From the NCBI GenBank assembly GCA_964036195.1, contig OZ038456.1, positions 16,988,001 through 17,052,000 of the forward strand: DNA of 64,000 bases, in the 5' to 3' direction. A program made the position numbers and the translations under genes. Positions 46,901 through 57,899 of the stretch are shown piece by piece. Under the pieces are notes generated by a model. That model was not told where the DNA came from, did no database searches, and saw only the letters and a program-made list of their open reading frames with translations. The number at the start of each line of letters is the position of its first letter. Within the stretch, counting starts at the first letter, position 1. Origin of the DNA: Sphaerolaimus hirsutus. Its lineage: Eukaryota; Nematoda; Chromadorea; Monhysterida; Sphaerolaimidae.

Positions 46901-48476
46901 TTTTGAGCGAAAATTGGGGCGAAATTTCTCAAAAACCACTCCAAATAGATAGATAGCTGAGCGATTTCGGGGGGGTGGGTGGTCTTTGGGGGTAGTAGCC
47001 AAAAATTTTGCCTCGGGATAGTTAGATAGCTGAGCGGCCTCCGGGATAGATAGATAGCTGGCCGATTTGGGGGGGCAGCCCCCCCCCCCCCCTTGGGGAC
47101 CCCTGATGGTTTGTCGTTCTGAGAACTATCCAGCGAATTATTATGCGCCCAAAATTGCAAAACTGCAAATAATGCGCCTAAAATTATATATGTCTTAGTC
47201 GAGCAGGATGCTTACATACGCATTTTCACAAATAGAAATATTTCAAAAAGAATAAATATCGGATTCGTGTACAACCAACATATGTTTCGTGCCTGAACTT
47301 TTATGAATAATATTTATATTATTAACGATGACGTCATGATGGAGTGTTTCCGGCCGAGTATATGGATTGTATTAAAAATGGCTATAAAATTGCTCCACCC
47401 ATTCCAGAACATAGCAAATCTACTCCATCCCCCAAACACCCCCACTTGTCCAGTCTGCGCCCCGCGTGCTCGTCCGGCGAGGCCGGCAGCGAGCTGTGCG
47501 CCGACTTTTGGAGTTCATCGATGCACGAGTGTACGGCCTTGGCCGCGCTGCCGCTGCTCAGACGCAAAACTGGCAGATTGCTTATGCACGTTGGTTTAGA
47601 CTGGGGCCAGTCCCGCAAGTTGACAAGTGTTTTACTCTTGACTTGACTCTTGACTTTGTCACTTGCGGAACCGGCAAGTGACAAAGTCAAGAGTCAAGTC
47701 AAAAGTCAAGAGCAAAGTCAGGGTTCAAGTGAAGAGTCAAGAGTAAAGCACTTGTCAAGTTGCGGCACTGTTCCCTGGGGTGACTTAGGCAAGTGGAGTC
47801 GAAGTAGAACACGTAAAAGTAAAGTAAAAGTGAAATGAAAAGTAAAAAGTTTCAACTTCAAAGTAACACTTGCAACTTTTTACTTCTCATTTTATTTTCA
47901 ATTCCACACGCTTGTGATGCTGATTTTTCTCTGGTTGGAGTGTTCTGTTGCTCAGGGACAGATTTATAGCTGTTTTTGGTATTTTATGTTCGGAACAAGA
48001 TTGTGTTATAGTGCTGAAAATGTCGATGTTTGATGTAATTTTGGATATTTATGTAGTTTGTCCAGTTTGTAGTTTTCCCGTTTAAACGGTGGGTTTTTTA
48101 TTTCTGATATCAACTCCTGTCTCGAACACGACTGAACAATCAAATGCCCATCCCTTACAAAATGAAAGGTCCGCATGAACCCTGCAGCGATGTGCACTTA
48201 TTTTAGAATGTACCAAGTACAAATCTGTCAATTCTTACCAACTTTTCACACATGTGGGCGGAGCTGGTAACCGAAAGCTGATTGGCGGTTTCGAAAATTT
48301 ACTGCAAAAGCTGTTACACGGAACGAACTTGCAGTTCGATAAAGTCACCAAAATGGTGCCAGGATTTTTAGAGACGTGAGTTTTTCCTCATTTTTCTTCA
48401 AATTTCCGATAAATTTTTTCGCGTTCTTTTCTGCAGATGGGCTTTTTACCAGATCGGGGAAGTATTGCAAGAATGA
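43915..48476 (+). CDS. SMS: Spermine synthase, 8-9 exons, with a transposon on one splice site
   Basis: Exons: 43915-44129, 44878-45043, possibly a 9-nt microexon 45169-45177, 45287-45389, 45772-45962, 46027-46116, 46175-about 46291, 48188-48375 and 48437-48476 (stop), about 372 aa; human SMS has 366. Key matches: RILHHPEFGNTLILDGEINL, ESDDIY, LILGGGDGALL (nucleotide-binding loop), ICDLTDVPVST (catalytic Asp), LFTHVGGAGN and VPGFLETWAFYQIG. It transfers aminopropyl from decarboxylated SAM to spermidine, making spermine. The N-terminal exons give the family's extra dimerisation domain, more diverged. AATAAA occurs at 48575-48580. The exon 3 start is uncertain (45250 is an alternative). An in-frame ATG at 43897 is an alternative start. 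Exon 6 is hit by the element at 46293-47105, so this allele may be impaired. Confidence 0.85.
44358..44716. mobile_element. TACCGTATT / GGGGGAATTATTCGAG MITE
   Basis: Left ACCGTATTTACTCGAATAAT, right ATTATTCGAGTAAATACGGTA. Three or more GGGGGAATTATTCGAG units lie inside each arm. In SMS intron 1. Confidence 0.8.
45434..45660. repeat. Foldback element (AGTTAAGAGT arms)
   Basis: Ends CTGGGGCCAGTTCCGCAAGT and ACTTGCGGAACCGGCACCTGG. The arms are strings of AAGTTAAGAGTTAAG and its complement. In an SMS intron. The termini match the 47601-47777 copy. Confidence 0.8.
46293..47105. mobile_element. CAGGGGT hAT-like element inserted at SMS exon 6 / intron 6 boundary
   Basis: Ends CAGGGGTCTCCAAGATTTTG and CTTGGGGACCCCTG. 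The octamer ATGGTTTG is duplicated exactly (46285-46292 and 47106-47113). The interior has GGATAGATAGCTG words as in the other copies. It contains the second element 46533-46858. The duplicated octamer spans the inferred exon end TGGTTT and the first base of the donor GTCGTT. Confidence 0.93.
46533..46858. mobile_element. CAGGGACGTATCCAGG hAT-like element with perfect 8-bp TSD
   Basis: Ends CAGGGACGTATCCAGGATTT and CTGTATACGGCCCTG. TTTTGAAG flanks both sides (46525-46532 and 46859-46866). Nested in the element above. Confidence 0.93.
47601..47777. repeat. Foldback element (AGTCAAGAGTCAAG arms)
   Basis: Ends CTGGGGCCAGTCCCGCAAGT and ACTTGTCAAGTTGCGGCACTG, then TTCCCTGGGG. The arms are AGTCAAGAGTCAAG words folding near 47665. 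In an SMS intron. Confidence 0.75.
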
Positions 48477-48574
48477 GTTTGTGTTAAGTTTTAGGTAATA
48501 TTTTAGGTTATAATGAATCTTCTTAACAATGTGTTATCTTCGACAGGCAGTTATTGCTCTGTAATAAGTTCAGA

Positions 48575-48580
48575 AATAAA
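48575..48580 (+). terminator. Polyadenylation signal AATAAA for SMS
   Basis: Canonical hexamer about 100 bp after the SMS stop codon. Confidence 0.6.
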
Positions 48581-49078
48581 TTTTACTTTGTTTACTAAGT
48601 TTACTTTGATTGTGCTTGTTTTTCGTAAGATACAAAAATACGTGAGCATAATAATTTTTGTCAGACTAAACCCTCACACATAAGATGGATTCTTGGAACA
48701 GCGTGTGTTAATTTTTCCTATACATAGTATTCATGGTTCCAATGGGAGGGGGTATTAATCAAGGAAATACAGTACTTTTCGTGTTTATTCTTATCTAACG
48801 CGCTTACATAATAAAAATGCACATGGTGTATTTACAATGTATTGATGTCAGTATTTATGTACACGTGAAAGAAGATTAACTGTGGTGTGGCGACGCATAT
48901 AAAAGTATTTGGGCAATTGTTGTAAATCGTATCGAGTATCCAAATTTCTGTTATCGAAGGAAATTTCGAAACAATACCAAATATCTGATCAGGTGAGACG
49001 CTTTAATATAGAAAAGTCATACTAACCGAACCCTCAATATATGTTACGTCCCAATAAACACAAAAATACAAAAAAATT

Positions 49079-49194
49079 ACCGTATAGCCTCGAATAAGTT
49101 CCCGGGGGAGTTGTTTTTCGTCAAAATTTTTTGAGGGGGACTTACACGAGAGGGAACTTTTCAAGGGGTAGGACTTATTCGAGGATTTACGGTA
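49079..49194. mobile_element. Short TACCGTA / CTCGAATAAGT MITE
   Basis: Left TACCGTATAGCCTCGAATAA, right TTATTCGAGGATTTACGGTA. It lies immediately 3' of the small membrane-protein gene. Confidence 0.7.
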
Positions 49195-49204
49195 GTATCA
49201 CATT

Positions 49205-50191
49205 TCACACTACATTCGTACCCAAACTCCGTGAACTGTCCGTCATTTTGTAAACCCTCTCATTACTCAAATCCGCGCTGTCGAAACTCATCGCGGTGTA
49301 TGTAGAAAATAACGGCGGTTGTTTGGTGCCGAACCATTTGATGTAATATCGGCATGATATGGTAATTAATAGCCAGATCACAAAGATGGCGAATAATGCA
49401 CCAATTAGGATTACTGTAATTGGGTGGGAGGAGTTTGGTTTAGTATTGGTACTGAATTTGAGCAGGGGTCTTCGGAGGGAGATTACCCCTTCCCAAACGC
49501 TCGGGAGATCTATACTCGGCGGACATCACACTTGGTATGAAAATCTACCATGACTCATCTGAATAATGAACCAAAAATTAAACAGTTTTTCCATCATAAT
49601 ATTTCGTTTTTATGATGTAATAATCAATTACGAAATTTTTCACAACATTTTATTCATTTAATTATTATGGTAGGTTTTCGTACTAAGTGTGCTGTCCGCC
49701 GAGTATAGTCACTACCGTATTTCTCCGTGTAAAGGACCCCCCGTGCACAACACCCGGGGTGTTATACAGCTGCATAGCACCCCGGGGGTGCTATGCTCGG
49801 TTTCAAAAAGATCACCCGATTTGAATTACTTAAATACGTGGCGTGGCGCGCGCCACTCATTGTATGTAGTTCCGCGGCACGCATTTTTCCATTGAATTGG
49901 TGCACACTGGGAAATAAAAAAATTGGATTTTTGTGCTTCCGTGTATAACACCCCCTGACCTAACACCCGGGTGTTATACAAGGTTTAAAAAAAGGTTGCT
50001 GCAAAGTGTCTCAATTTTGTATAGCTCCCGGGTGCTTTACACGGAGAAATACGGTAAGCGTTCTTAAATAAACTCTACAGAACTCAGAAAAAATGCTAAC
50101 CTGTGCTCACTTCGAGTGTCTTCAAAGTGACCAGATCTGCCGAATTACCAATAATTTCATCCGGGATGAAATTTTGCATTTCACTTTCCAT
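49205..50191 (-). CDS. 99-aa single-pass membrane protein, two exons, unidentified
   Basis: Exon 1 is 50191-50101 (ATG preceded by an in-frame TAG). Exon 2 is 49413-49205 (TGA). The donor GCACAG|GTTAGC and acceptor CCAATTACAG join in phase for exactly 300 nt. The protein starts MESEMQNFIPDEIIG, an acidic stretch of about 29 residues. One membrane span follows, VILIGALFAIFVIWLLITIS. The basic boundary CRYYIKWFG then leads into a Ser/Thr/Tyr-rich tail ending SRSLGTNVV. Charge distribution suggests N-out, C-in without a signal peptide. The hydrophobic C-terminal TNVV could bind a PDZ domain (inference). The intron is filled by two MITEs (49511-49707 and 49713-50055). It converges with SMS. No family recognised. 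Confidence 0.7.
49511..49707. mobile_element. TACTCGGCGGAC MITE (copy 4)
   Basis: Ends TATACTCGGCGGACATCACA and TGTGCTGTCCGCCGAGTATA, the best-preserved copy. Six bases separate it from the next element. Confidence 0.85.
49713..50055. mobile_element. TACCGTATTTCTCCGTGTAAAG MITE
   Basis: Ends TACCGTATTTCTCCGTGTAA and TTACACGGAGAAATACGGTA. Subterminal CACCCGGGGTGTTATAC words repeat in both arms. It shares only the outer TACCGTATTT with the CTCGAATAA elements. Confidence 0.8.
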
Positions 50192-52080
50192 CTATCCGGC
50201 AGTTTTCACTTTCTTTGTATTCTTATTTTTTGTTTTATATTCTTTTTAACTACAATAAAAATGCATTTTTAGCAGAAAAATTCACGCGGCTTGTAGATTA
50301 GCTATTTTATTTAGATTATTTTTGATGAGTTTCTTTAGAAGAAATCCTGGGACTCAGCTAAGATTTAATTAGGTGGAATAATTGAAGGTTTTTTCCAGTG
50401 TTTTGAATTAATTGTTCAATTAGCAAATTTACTGTTTTCAGTCTCAGCAACGCATGTTGATGCGGCTTCTGCGATTAAGGTATATTTTTAATTAATTAAA
50501 AAAACACCTGCTATTTTCAGCGACCGCGCAATAAACAAACATCGGTTTTGTTGTTGTTGTTGTTGTCAAATAAGTAATCAAAATAGGTAGGTAATCCAAA
50601 TCCAAATGGAGGTCCAAATAATGAAATGTAAATATGGGGAAAAATTTTAAGTCCGAAAAATACGAGTACTGTGGTAGATACTTACATTACATCAAATTCG
50701 ATGATAACGGTCTACTGGGGAAATTACTCCAGGTTTTTCAAGAAGGATCTTATTGTATTGCGTCAGTATTTTTTGAGAGATTTACTTGTATATTTTTGAG
50801 AAATTTTATGAGATTATATTAAATTGTGTATATTTTCTCCAAATCACCCATTTTTCCAATGCTAGTAACGGTAAAAGTGATGTAGCGAAGAAAACATTAC
50901 TTACACTACACAGGGTTCATTTCATGGCTGAAAAATTCCATTTTCAGTCTAGACTAGATTCAGTTCAGTCTAGTTAAATAAATATTTACTTGAAATCATC
51001 GCATTATTAGAATTTTGGATCATTTACCACACCCTTAAATATTTATCTTAATTATTAAACACATTTCGCCGAGTTTCCCATCAATACTTGTGACATATTT
51101 CTAATCACTTTTTTACACTGGCTTTTACACTGACTTTCTACTTTCTCATTTTGACTGAAAGTTGACTGAACTCAATGTTGCAGCTAGTCTTGATTAATAA
51201 ACAAAAACTGCTGTGTATTAGAACAAAAATTTAACTCTGCAAACTGAATAGATAAACAAATGTAAAACGATTCCAGCGAGTGTCACTCAATGTTTCACTT
51301 AAATTTATGTGTTGGCAAATAAGTATATTATTTGCATACTCCATCAGAGTAAACAAGTCCAGTCTTTTTCTAAAATTATGTTCTTTACCAGCGCCTATGG
51401 TAATTGAATACACTAAAACTGCATTTGAAACTTTTTAACACAATACAATGTACTGAAGGGAGATGATTTTTGAACAAATAAAGCCAAACATGAAAATTAA
51501 CCAATGTGCCTGCGCACACTAGTTCTCACACCAAATTTCGAAAACTCTCAAACCAGCTGAAAATGCATTTGAGTTTTCTACAATGAGGTGTCCGTCAACT
51601 ACAGTTGACGGAGATTAAGAATGACTCATTGTGGAAAACACAAACACGTTCAAAGCTCATTTATGAGTTTTCGAAATTTCGTGTGAAAACTAGTGTGCGC
51701 AGGGCCAATAGAATAAAAATCAGATAAATAAAATACCATCCTTAACACTAGTGATGGAATGGCGACATTCTGTGGCGCCATTATTTCAAAAGGCGCCCTT
51801 GTCGCTTGGCGCCATTATTTTGGATGGCGCCGGAAATGGCGCCAAGATGCCGGGATGAACGGTTATATTTTCCACATTCACCTGCCTTGTCTACTAAATG
51901 ATGTCATTTATTTGGTGTTTAACGCAGTTACCTTTGTAATTTGTTCCTAACATTGCAAGTTTGGGTTCATGTTTATGGGTTTTTTACCGCATAAATTGCA
52001 AATCTCCATATATGACCCACAATTCGAAAAATGTCAATCTAAAATAATTTTTTCGCATCTCTTACATAATTGATTTGCTA
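50192..52080. other. Gene-free stretch
   Basis: AT-rich sequence with a (GTT)n microsatellite at about 50544-50566 and one damaged TAGTGATGG / GCGCC MITE at 51749-51855. No exon recognised. Confidence 0.5.
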
Positions 52081-52084
52081 TATA

Positions 52085-52822
52085 TAATGCACCGTATTTC
52101 CTCGAGATACCCTCGGGGGGGGGGGGGGGTATATTTCCCCAGCTCGCTCAGACCTGGGGCCAGATTTAATACTCCCTACAGATTTGTAGGGTAGGGCGTA
52201 CACCCGATAGATGTTTTAAAGTTCAGCCGCATCGACGCACGTGCACCGAGAGCAAGGCGGTTTGTAAAATATACGAAACCATCGCTTAAGGGCGCCGATA
52301 TTGCAATATGACGTATATCGCTTCGATTTTGGCCCGGAAATCACTATTTCGTCATTTCTTGGCCGTCTGCCAATTCGCTTTTTATTTTATTTTGTCGGGC
52401 GGGTTACTCGCATAAGTCGCGCTTTTGTACGCTCGTGCATGCATTTCTTTCTTGTCGCTGCCCTCATGGTTTCGGTTGCAGACAGTGAACACTAAAAAAG
52501 TGACCACCTGAGTACCTGACTACACAAAAGCGCGACTCATGCGAGTAATAAATTAAAAAGCGAATTGGCAGACGCCCAAGAAATGACGAAATAGTTATTT
52601 CCGGGCCAAAATCGAAGCGATATACGTCATATTGCAATATCGGCGACCTTAAGGGATGGTTTCGTATATTTTACAAACCGCTTTGCTCTCGGTGCACGTG
52701 CGTCGATGCGGCTGAACTTTAAAAAATCTATCGGGCGTACGCCCTACCCTACAAATCTGTAGGGAGAATTAAATCTGGCCCCTGGGGGTAATTTGAGCGG
52801 CTTTATGTGAGGAAACGCGGTA
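52085..52822. mobile_element. TACCGTATT-type MITE hosting a foldback element
   Basis: Outer ends CACCGTATTTCCTCGAGATA and GAGGAAACGCGGTAG. The inserted foldback is at 52154-52783. Confidence 0.65.
52154..52783. repeat. 630-bp foldback with about 260-bp arms
   Basis: Ends CTGGGGCCAGATTTAATACT and AATTAAATCTGGCCCCTG. The arms mirror each other through TCAGCCGCATCGACGCACGT and the GATATTGCAATATGACGTAT block, meeting around a unique loop near 52430-52520. The terminal CTGGGGCCAG equals the ends of the copies at 45434 and 47601. Confidence 0.85.
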
Positions 52823-52829
52823 GGTAGTT

Positions 52830-54240
52830 GGCTTAGGAAGAGGCCGGACCGTACAATTGAAAGGGTTGTGGTTTATTAAAAAACTTCTAAAACATTACTT
52901 ACACCTATCCTAAATACAACTTTTGATTTTGTTTTGGTATCGCATTTCTCCAATGCGCGAGTTCTAATAAGTGCGAAATATCATAGAATGTTACAGCCAT
53001 GCAGATTGAATACCCTAATTAAAGATACATGGTTCCAAAGATAGTGTCAGTCAGTTAAGGAACTTTTGTTCTTGCACTAGAAAAACAGTGTTCAGTAATT
53101 GGCTAGTGTCCAACAATTGATTTGCGATAGTTTTTTGAAAAAGTCCCGTAGTGCCTCGTGGTAACCCTGAACAACTGCACTGATGTGTCTGAGGTGTGTG
53201 AACAAAGCTACAATAAAGTGAAAAGTTACAAAATATAGAGAGAAAAAAATGAAAAGACCTTTCATCCAAAGCCCAGGATTCAGTGTAGTATTTGGAAAAA
53301 AAGTCAAGACTAGTATTTTTTCAAAATGAAAAATGGACATGTTTCTCAAAATGTTTTGTCATTTTGTGCATCTTGCATTACCTTTCGCCGTTTGAAATAC
53401 ACCTACTGTGTACAAAAACTGAAAGCTCCCATGCAAGCAAAAATATTTGTGTGCCTTTAAACCTCAGTCACATTACTATTACTTGAAAATGCTATTTATT
53501 TTTGTAATTTATTGCACAGTGGTATTCCACATCACTCACATTATATAAGGCTCACAGCAATGAATGTTTGCAGTTTTTATTATAGCATTAGATTGGAACA
53601 TTGTGGAATGTGAACACATTTAGACTGTAGGGGGGCATTTTCTCATTTCAATTGGGGGGGGGGTAGACAGGCATTTTCAAACACTTTTTGGAAATGTGTT
53701 TTATTTGAAGGTTACTGTATATTATTAAATGAATTTAAGAATTTGTCAACTCAACTTGTATTTAAATGTAACAAAGTGGTCCAATAAGCAAATGTATTTC
53801 CAAAACATTTCCAAGTGTATCACAGTAAAAATCTAAACCCCATAAGTTACACACTGCGAATCCAGCAAATGTTGTGTTTTCAGTATCTAACAAGTTTTCC
53901 ATTTTTACCTTCACTTAATGTATTTCCGACTTTCACTTAATCCAGAAATCCAGTGTGCAGTCTGGAGCGGGATAAAATTCAAATAAAACTTTACTGATGC
54001 GCATTGGGGCACATATCCTGTGTTTCATGGGTGCAATGTTTCCTGAATGCTAATGGCTATATACCGTATTTTTATGCTTACCTACAAGTACCGGTTGCTT
54101 TACGAGAATGCTACCGTATTTCGATGAATAAAGTCGCGAGATAAATTCCACCACAAAATTCAATGATAGTGTGTAATCTGTGTAATGTAAATAATGGGAG
54201 GAAAAAATATATTTTGCGGGTTTTTTTTGAATGGATATGA
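52830..54240. other. Gene-free stretch
   Basis: No supported exon. One G-run tract lies near 53630-53665. Confidence 0.45.
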
Positions 54241-54279
54241 TGGATTTCATTGTAAAGTCAGTAGACTATAAAAACGCAA

Positions 54280-54790
54280 ATGTGGATTGAAGGAAATTCA
54301 TCTGTGGAACAAATTCTACCCTCGAATGAATTTAATTTACCCGACATAGTGTTGCGGGCAACCCGCTTCATTGCACAGTTAGGTGATTCAAATACAATTC
54401 GATTACTGAGTAAAAAAATTGAAATAAAGGTTGGATTTCGATATAGAATGCTACTGCTACTGCTAGCCACCTTTTCTCCAATATCTAAATATAGTCGCAA
54501 AAAGCATAAACAAGCTATTCCTGTATATCTTAATCCAGGAAGGTGCCTCGTTCCATTCTGAGTAAAAACATACAGCCTACACTGTCAGTAATCAAAGACA
54601 TTTGCAAGCAGATGGAGTTATTACAAAAAAGTAATGACCTAAATGCATGCATAGCATATTACTGTCAAACAAGGTACACTAATATGACCTTTGTCAGCTG
54701 TCAAATGGCATCAGTGTTCATGGGAATAATGGAAATGAAATACACTATTCATGAGACGGCAATGTCACTCATGTGCTTTGCGAATTGACA
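54280..54790 (+). pseudogene. Possible remnant coding region, unidentified
   Basis: Two overlapping open frames in different phases (54280-54561 and 54543-54788) have more protein-like composition than their surroundings: SSVEQILPSNEFNLPDIVL in the first and SVIKDICKQMELLQKSNDLN in the second. A frameshift between them would give about 165 residues, as in a decayed transposon or domesticated gene. No family is recognised, and it may be chance. Confidence 0.2.
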
Positions 54791-55304
54791 CTGAAAAACA
54801 GTAATATGTCTGTTCCGAAATTAGTGGGATGGTGCCATTTTGCAGCAATCCTGGAGGCATGAAAATTATCATTAAATTGTTAACTGTGTGGTAATAAATC
54901 AGGTTTTATAAAGACGTGGTAAATATCTGCATAAGTGGATATTATTGAGCGTAAAGCTACAGTTACTTACCTATATGCAAAGCTATCCAGCACTATATTC
55001 ACTTTTGTGCAAAAATTAACAAAATTATGAAATTATCAGCACGGTAATAATGTGTAGGGGTAGTGATACTCCAAAAGAGGAATCTCTCATTGTATATCTA
55101 AAAGCATTCCAGCGCAAAATTTTTTCCTTAAACATCTTCATTTGCTACTCAAATATTGAAATCTGCAAAACTTGTGCATGTGCACTCATGGGCTTCTTAT
55201 CACATGCATGGTAAAAAGGTTTTTTTCATTATCAATCAAATTCAAGTTCCACGCCATATATTTGACTACTTGACTATTTTACAACAAAATGAGTAACAGT
55301 AAAC

Positions 55305-55470
55305 TCCAGCGACATTACACCTTACAATGAAATCTACCATATCCCATCTGAATAAAAGAACAAACATAAAAAATTTCATCATATTTATCAAAGCAATTCA
55401 AAGCATGTTTGCTCTTTTATTCAGATGGTATATGGTAGATTTCATTGTAAGGTGCAATGTCACTGGAGTA
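55305..55470. mobile_element. MITE related to the TACTCGGCGGAC family
   Basis: Left ACATTACACCTTACAATGAA, right TTCATTGTAAGGTGCAATGT. Inner blocks CATATCCCATCTGAATAA and ATTCAGATGGTATATGG echo the ATTCAGATGGGTTATGG block of the TACTCGGCGGAC copies. A fragment lies at 21680-21750. Confidence 0.6.
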
Positions 55471-56415
55471 TATGAGGTATCATGTGTAGACATGCAAACT
55501 AAAACACTTTCAAAAAAGAGAGGGGGGTTAGGGAGGGGTTGAGCTATCAACACTGATGATGACTCTGCCTGCAGCTCAACAAAAGTCCTTGTTTGTTGAC
55601 ATGGGTTGAAACAAGGCACATTAGCATTAATGTTTGATGTCAAAAATTGCATGACACAAACAGTTTTTCGCATTCTTTATTAGAGTTTCATCCCTCTAGC
55701 CTTTACCTAGATGGACCAGTGTCCCAACACTTCTGGACAAGACCAACTACACATTTCATCATGCCTGTGATGCCTGGTCTGGTCTGTTCTGCATCTGGTA
55801 AAGTAGTTTTAAACATGATGAAATGGCAGAATATACATGATTAGCATTTTACCAGACATTGATAAGTTGCCTCAATATGAATAAGTTGCCTTATGAATTT
55901 TTTTGTGAATACCTTGTGCTAAAACGTTTTTATTTGGATCTGGTGTGATCGCCTCTAGACTGAACTACCTATAAGACTTTTAGGTTTTCAATGCTAAAAA
56001 TGATGACCAAAAAACTATTTATTGTGTGTGTAATTTTCCCATTTATAGCATCTTAGTACCTAGTTCGTTTACCTAATTATTTATTTGAAAATCATAAAAA
56101 AAATTGAATGCAAACAAATATATACAGGTATATTATTTAAAATTGTGTGATGTCCCTGAAATGATAAAATTACCGTCGTCCAGACGCCCCCCCCCCCCCC
56201 CAGTTGCCACATTTGCAACATTGTGACAGTATACGTAGCACATTTCCGATATAAATTACATGATGGTGCGCTGCATGCAAATAAACTAGTTTTTTTTAAT
56301 AAGATTAATGTGCTCTCTGAGTCTCTACCCTCAAATGGGAGGTGACTTGTTGAAAGCATCTGTTAGCCTTTTTTCATAGCTGTCCTGTTGTCGGTGTATT
56401 TATATACCTATATAC

Positions 56416-56677
56416 TTATAGCCGGTGGACCGCATGCTATGCATTTTTCAGAAGGAAACTCCCCATCGTGACGTCATCATTTATAAAATAAAAATTGTTC
56501 TAAAAAAGATTTCAAAAAACTTTCCGGGAAACAACATTCGCCGCTTGTACTACGCGACTCCGCCTTTATCTTTGAAAAAATATTTTTCTTTTTGTGAAAC
56601 TATAAGTATCCTGCTCGCGCATTGTCGACTAAGACATAAGTAATTTTGGGCGCATACTTTGCGGTCTGCCGAGTATG
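56416..56677. mobile_element. ACGTCA-type MITE
   Basis: Left ATAGCCGGTGGACCGCATGC, right ACTTTGCGGTCTGCCGAGTA, with CCATCGTGACGTCATCA and GACTAAGACATAAG inside. Confidence 0.7.
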
Positions 56678-56838
56678 CCCGTTTTATTAGCGAAAATAGA
56701 ACGGTTTGCGAAAATAAAATAGAATAAGGGGCTGTGGATTCATGTTTAATTATTTATGGCTGAATTGCCCATTTGGCATTGAGCATGATGTAACGATGGC
56801 AACGAAAACTTCGGAAATACTTCACTACATGAAAAAAG

Positions 56839-57134
56839 CAATTAGCGTATTTCCTCGAAATAACCCTTGTATCACCTCCTTGAAATACCGTCAGGTCTGA
56901 GCGAGTTTAGGAAGAAACACCCCCTTGAAATACCCCCGTCGGGAATTAGGTACATCATGCAAATATACAATGTACATTATGTATAATTGGTGGTATGTAA
57001 AAGCCCATCCCGTAATATGATCCTTCACGGAAGTAATAAACCCCGTGCAACAAGCCCCCCCCCCTGAAACAAAAATTGCTGGCGAAATAATAAGCTCCAG
57101 TGGGGTCTGAATATATTGAGAGGAAATATGGTTT
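56839..57134. mobile_element. TACCGTATT-type MITE, diverged
   Basis: CGTATTTCCTCGAAATAACC at the left, TATTGAGAGGAAATATGG at the right, with CCCCC subterminal blocks. Confidence 0.5.
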
Positions 57135-57309
57135 TTACTTCCCTGAAGAAAATCATTAAATGTTCAAAAATAAATGTATGTACCTGATTAAAAACAATTG
57201 TAAGGTTTCGTTGTATGGTTGTCATGGACATGGACATGGTGCATTTGTTTCCATAAACATTGCAATTCAAATACCTACCTAATTTATCTAATTATTTAGT
57301 ACCGATTTA

Positions 57310-57890
57310 TCTTAAATTTGCATGTGTGTACACTGAACTAGTGAGTATACTTAACTGTCTTTTCTTGCAGATATGGAGCTTTAATCCGGATTTATGGAAC
57401 TTTTTTACTTTTTTATTTGTCGGCACATAATGCAGTCTGAACGCAGCTTAGGGTCGTTTACACGGTTTCGTGTGCCGACAAAAAAGTTGAGCGAGAAAGT
57501 TCCATAATTCCGGAATAAAGTTCCGTATCTGCGGGAAAAGCCAGTGAAGTATGCTCACTAGTTAAGTTTACACACATGCCAATTTGCATATAATTTGAGC
57601 CTGTCGTTCAGGACTTATTTGCATTTGAAGATGAATTTCAGTTGTCGGTTCGGTTTCAAAACGAAAACCGAACCGACAACTAAAATTAATTTTCAAATGC
57701 CTATAATTCTTGAACGACATGCTCAAATTATCTGCAAATTGGCATGTGTGTACACATAAAAAGTGAGCACAATTCACCGTTTTTTCTTGCATATATGAAA
57801 CTTAATTCCAGAATTATGGAACTTTTCCACCAAACTTTTTTGTCGGCACACGAAAGCGTGTAAACGCTGCTTTAGGTAACCCGGGCGAGG
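57310..57890. repeat. Pair of nested foldback hairpins
   Basis: One hairpin (about 57340-57555) pairs GTGAGTATACTTAACTG with its complement around the GTGTGCCGACAAAAAAGTT motif. A second (57568-57757) pairs GCCAATTTGCATATAATTTG through TTCGGTTTTCGTTTTG. A half copy of the first follows to 57890. Confidence 0.65.
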
Positions 57891-57899
57891 TGCCAGCCA

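Noticed and set aside
46293..47105. Ordinary intron removed by splicing at the TSDs
   Set aside because: The octamer ATGGTTTG supplies a GT on the left, but the right copy is not preceded by AG, so the element cannot be excised precisely as an intron between its duplications.
53051..53349. Minus-strand frame of 85 codons
   Set aside because: No domain, no splice partners found, and composition like the surrounding AT-rich DNA.
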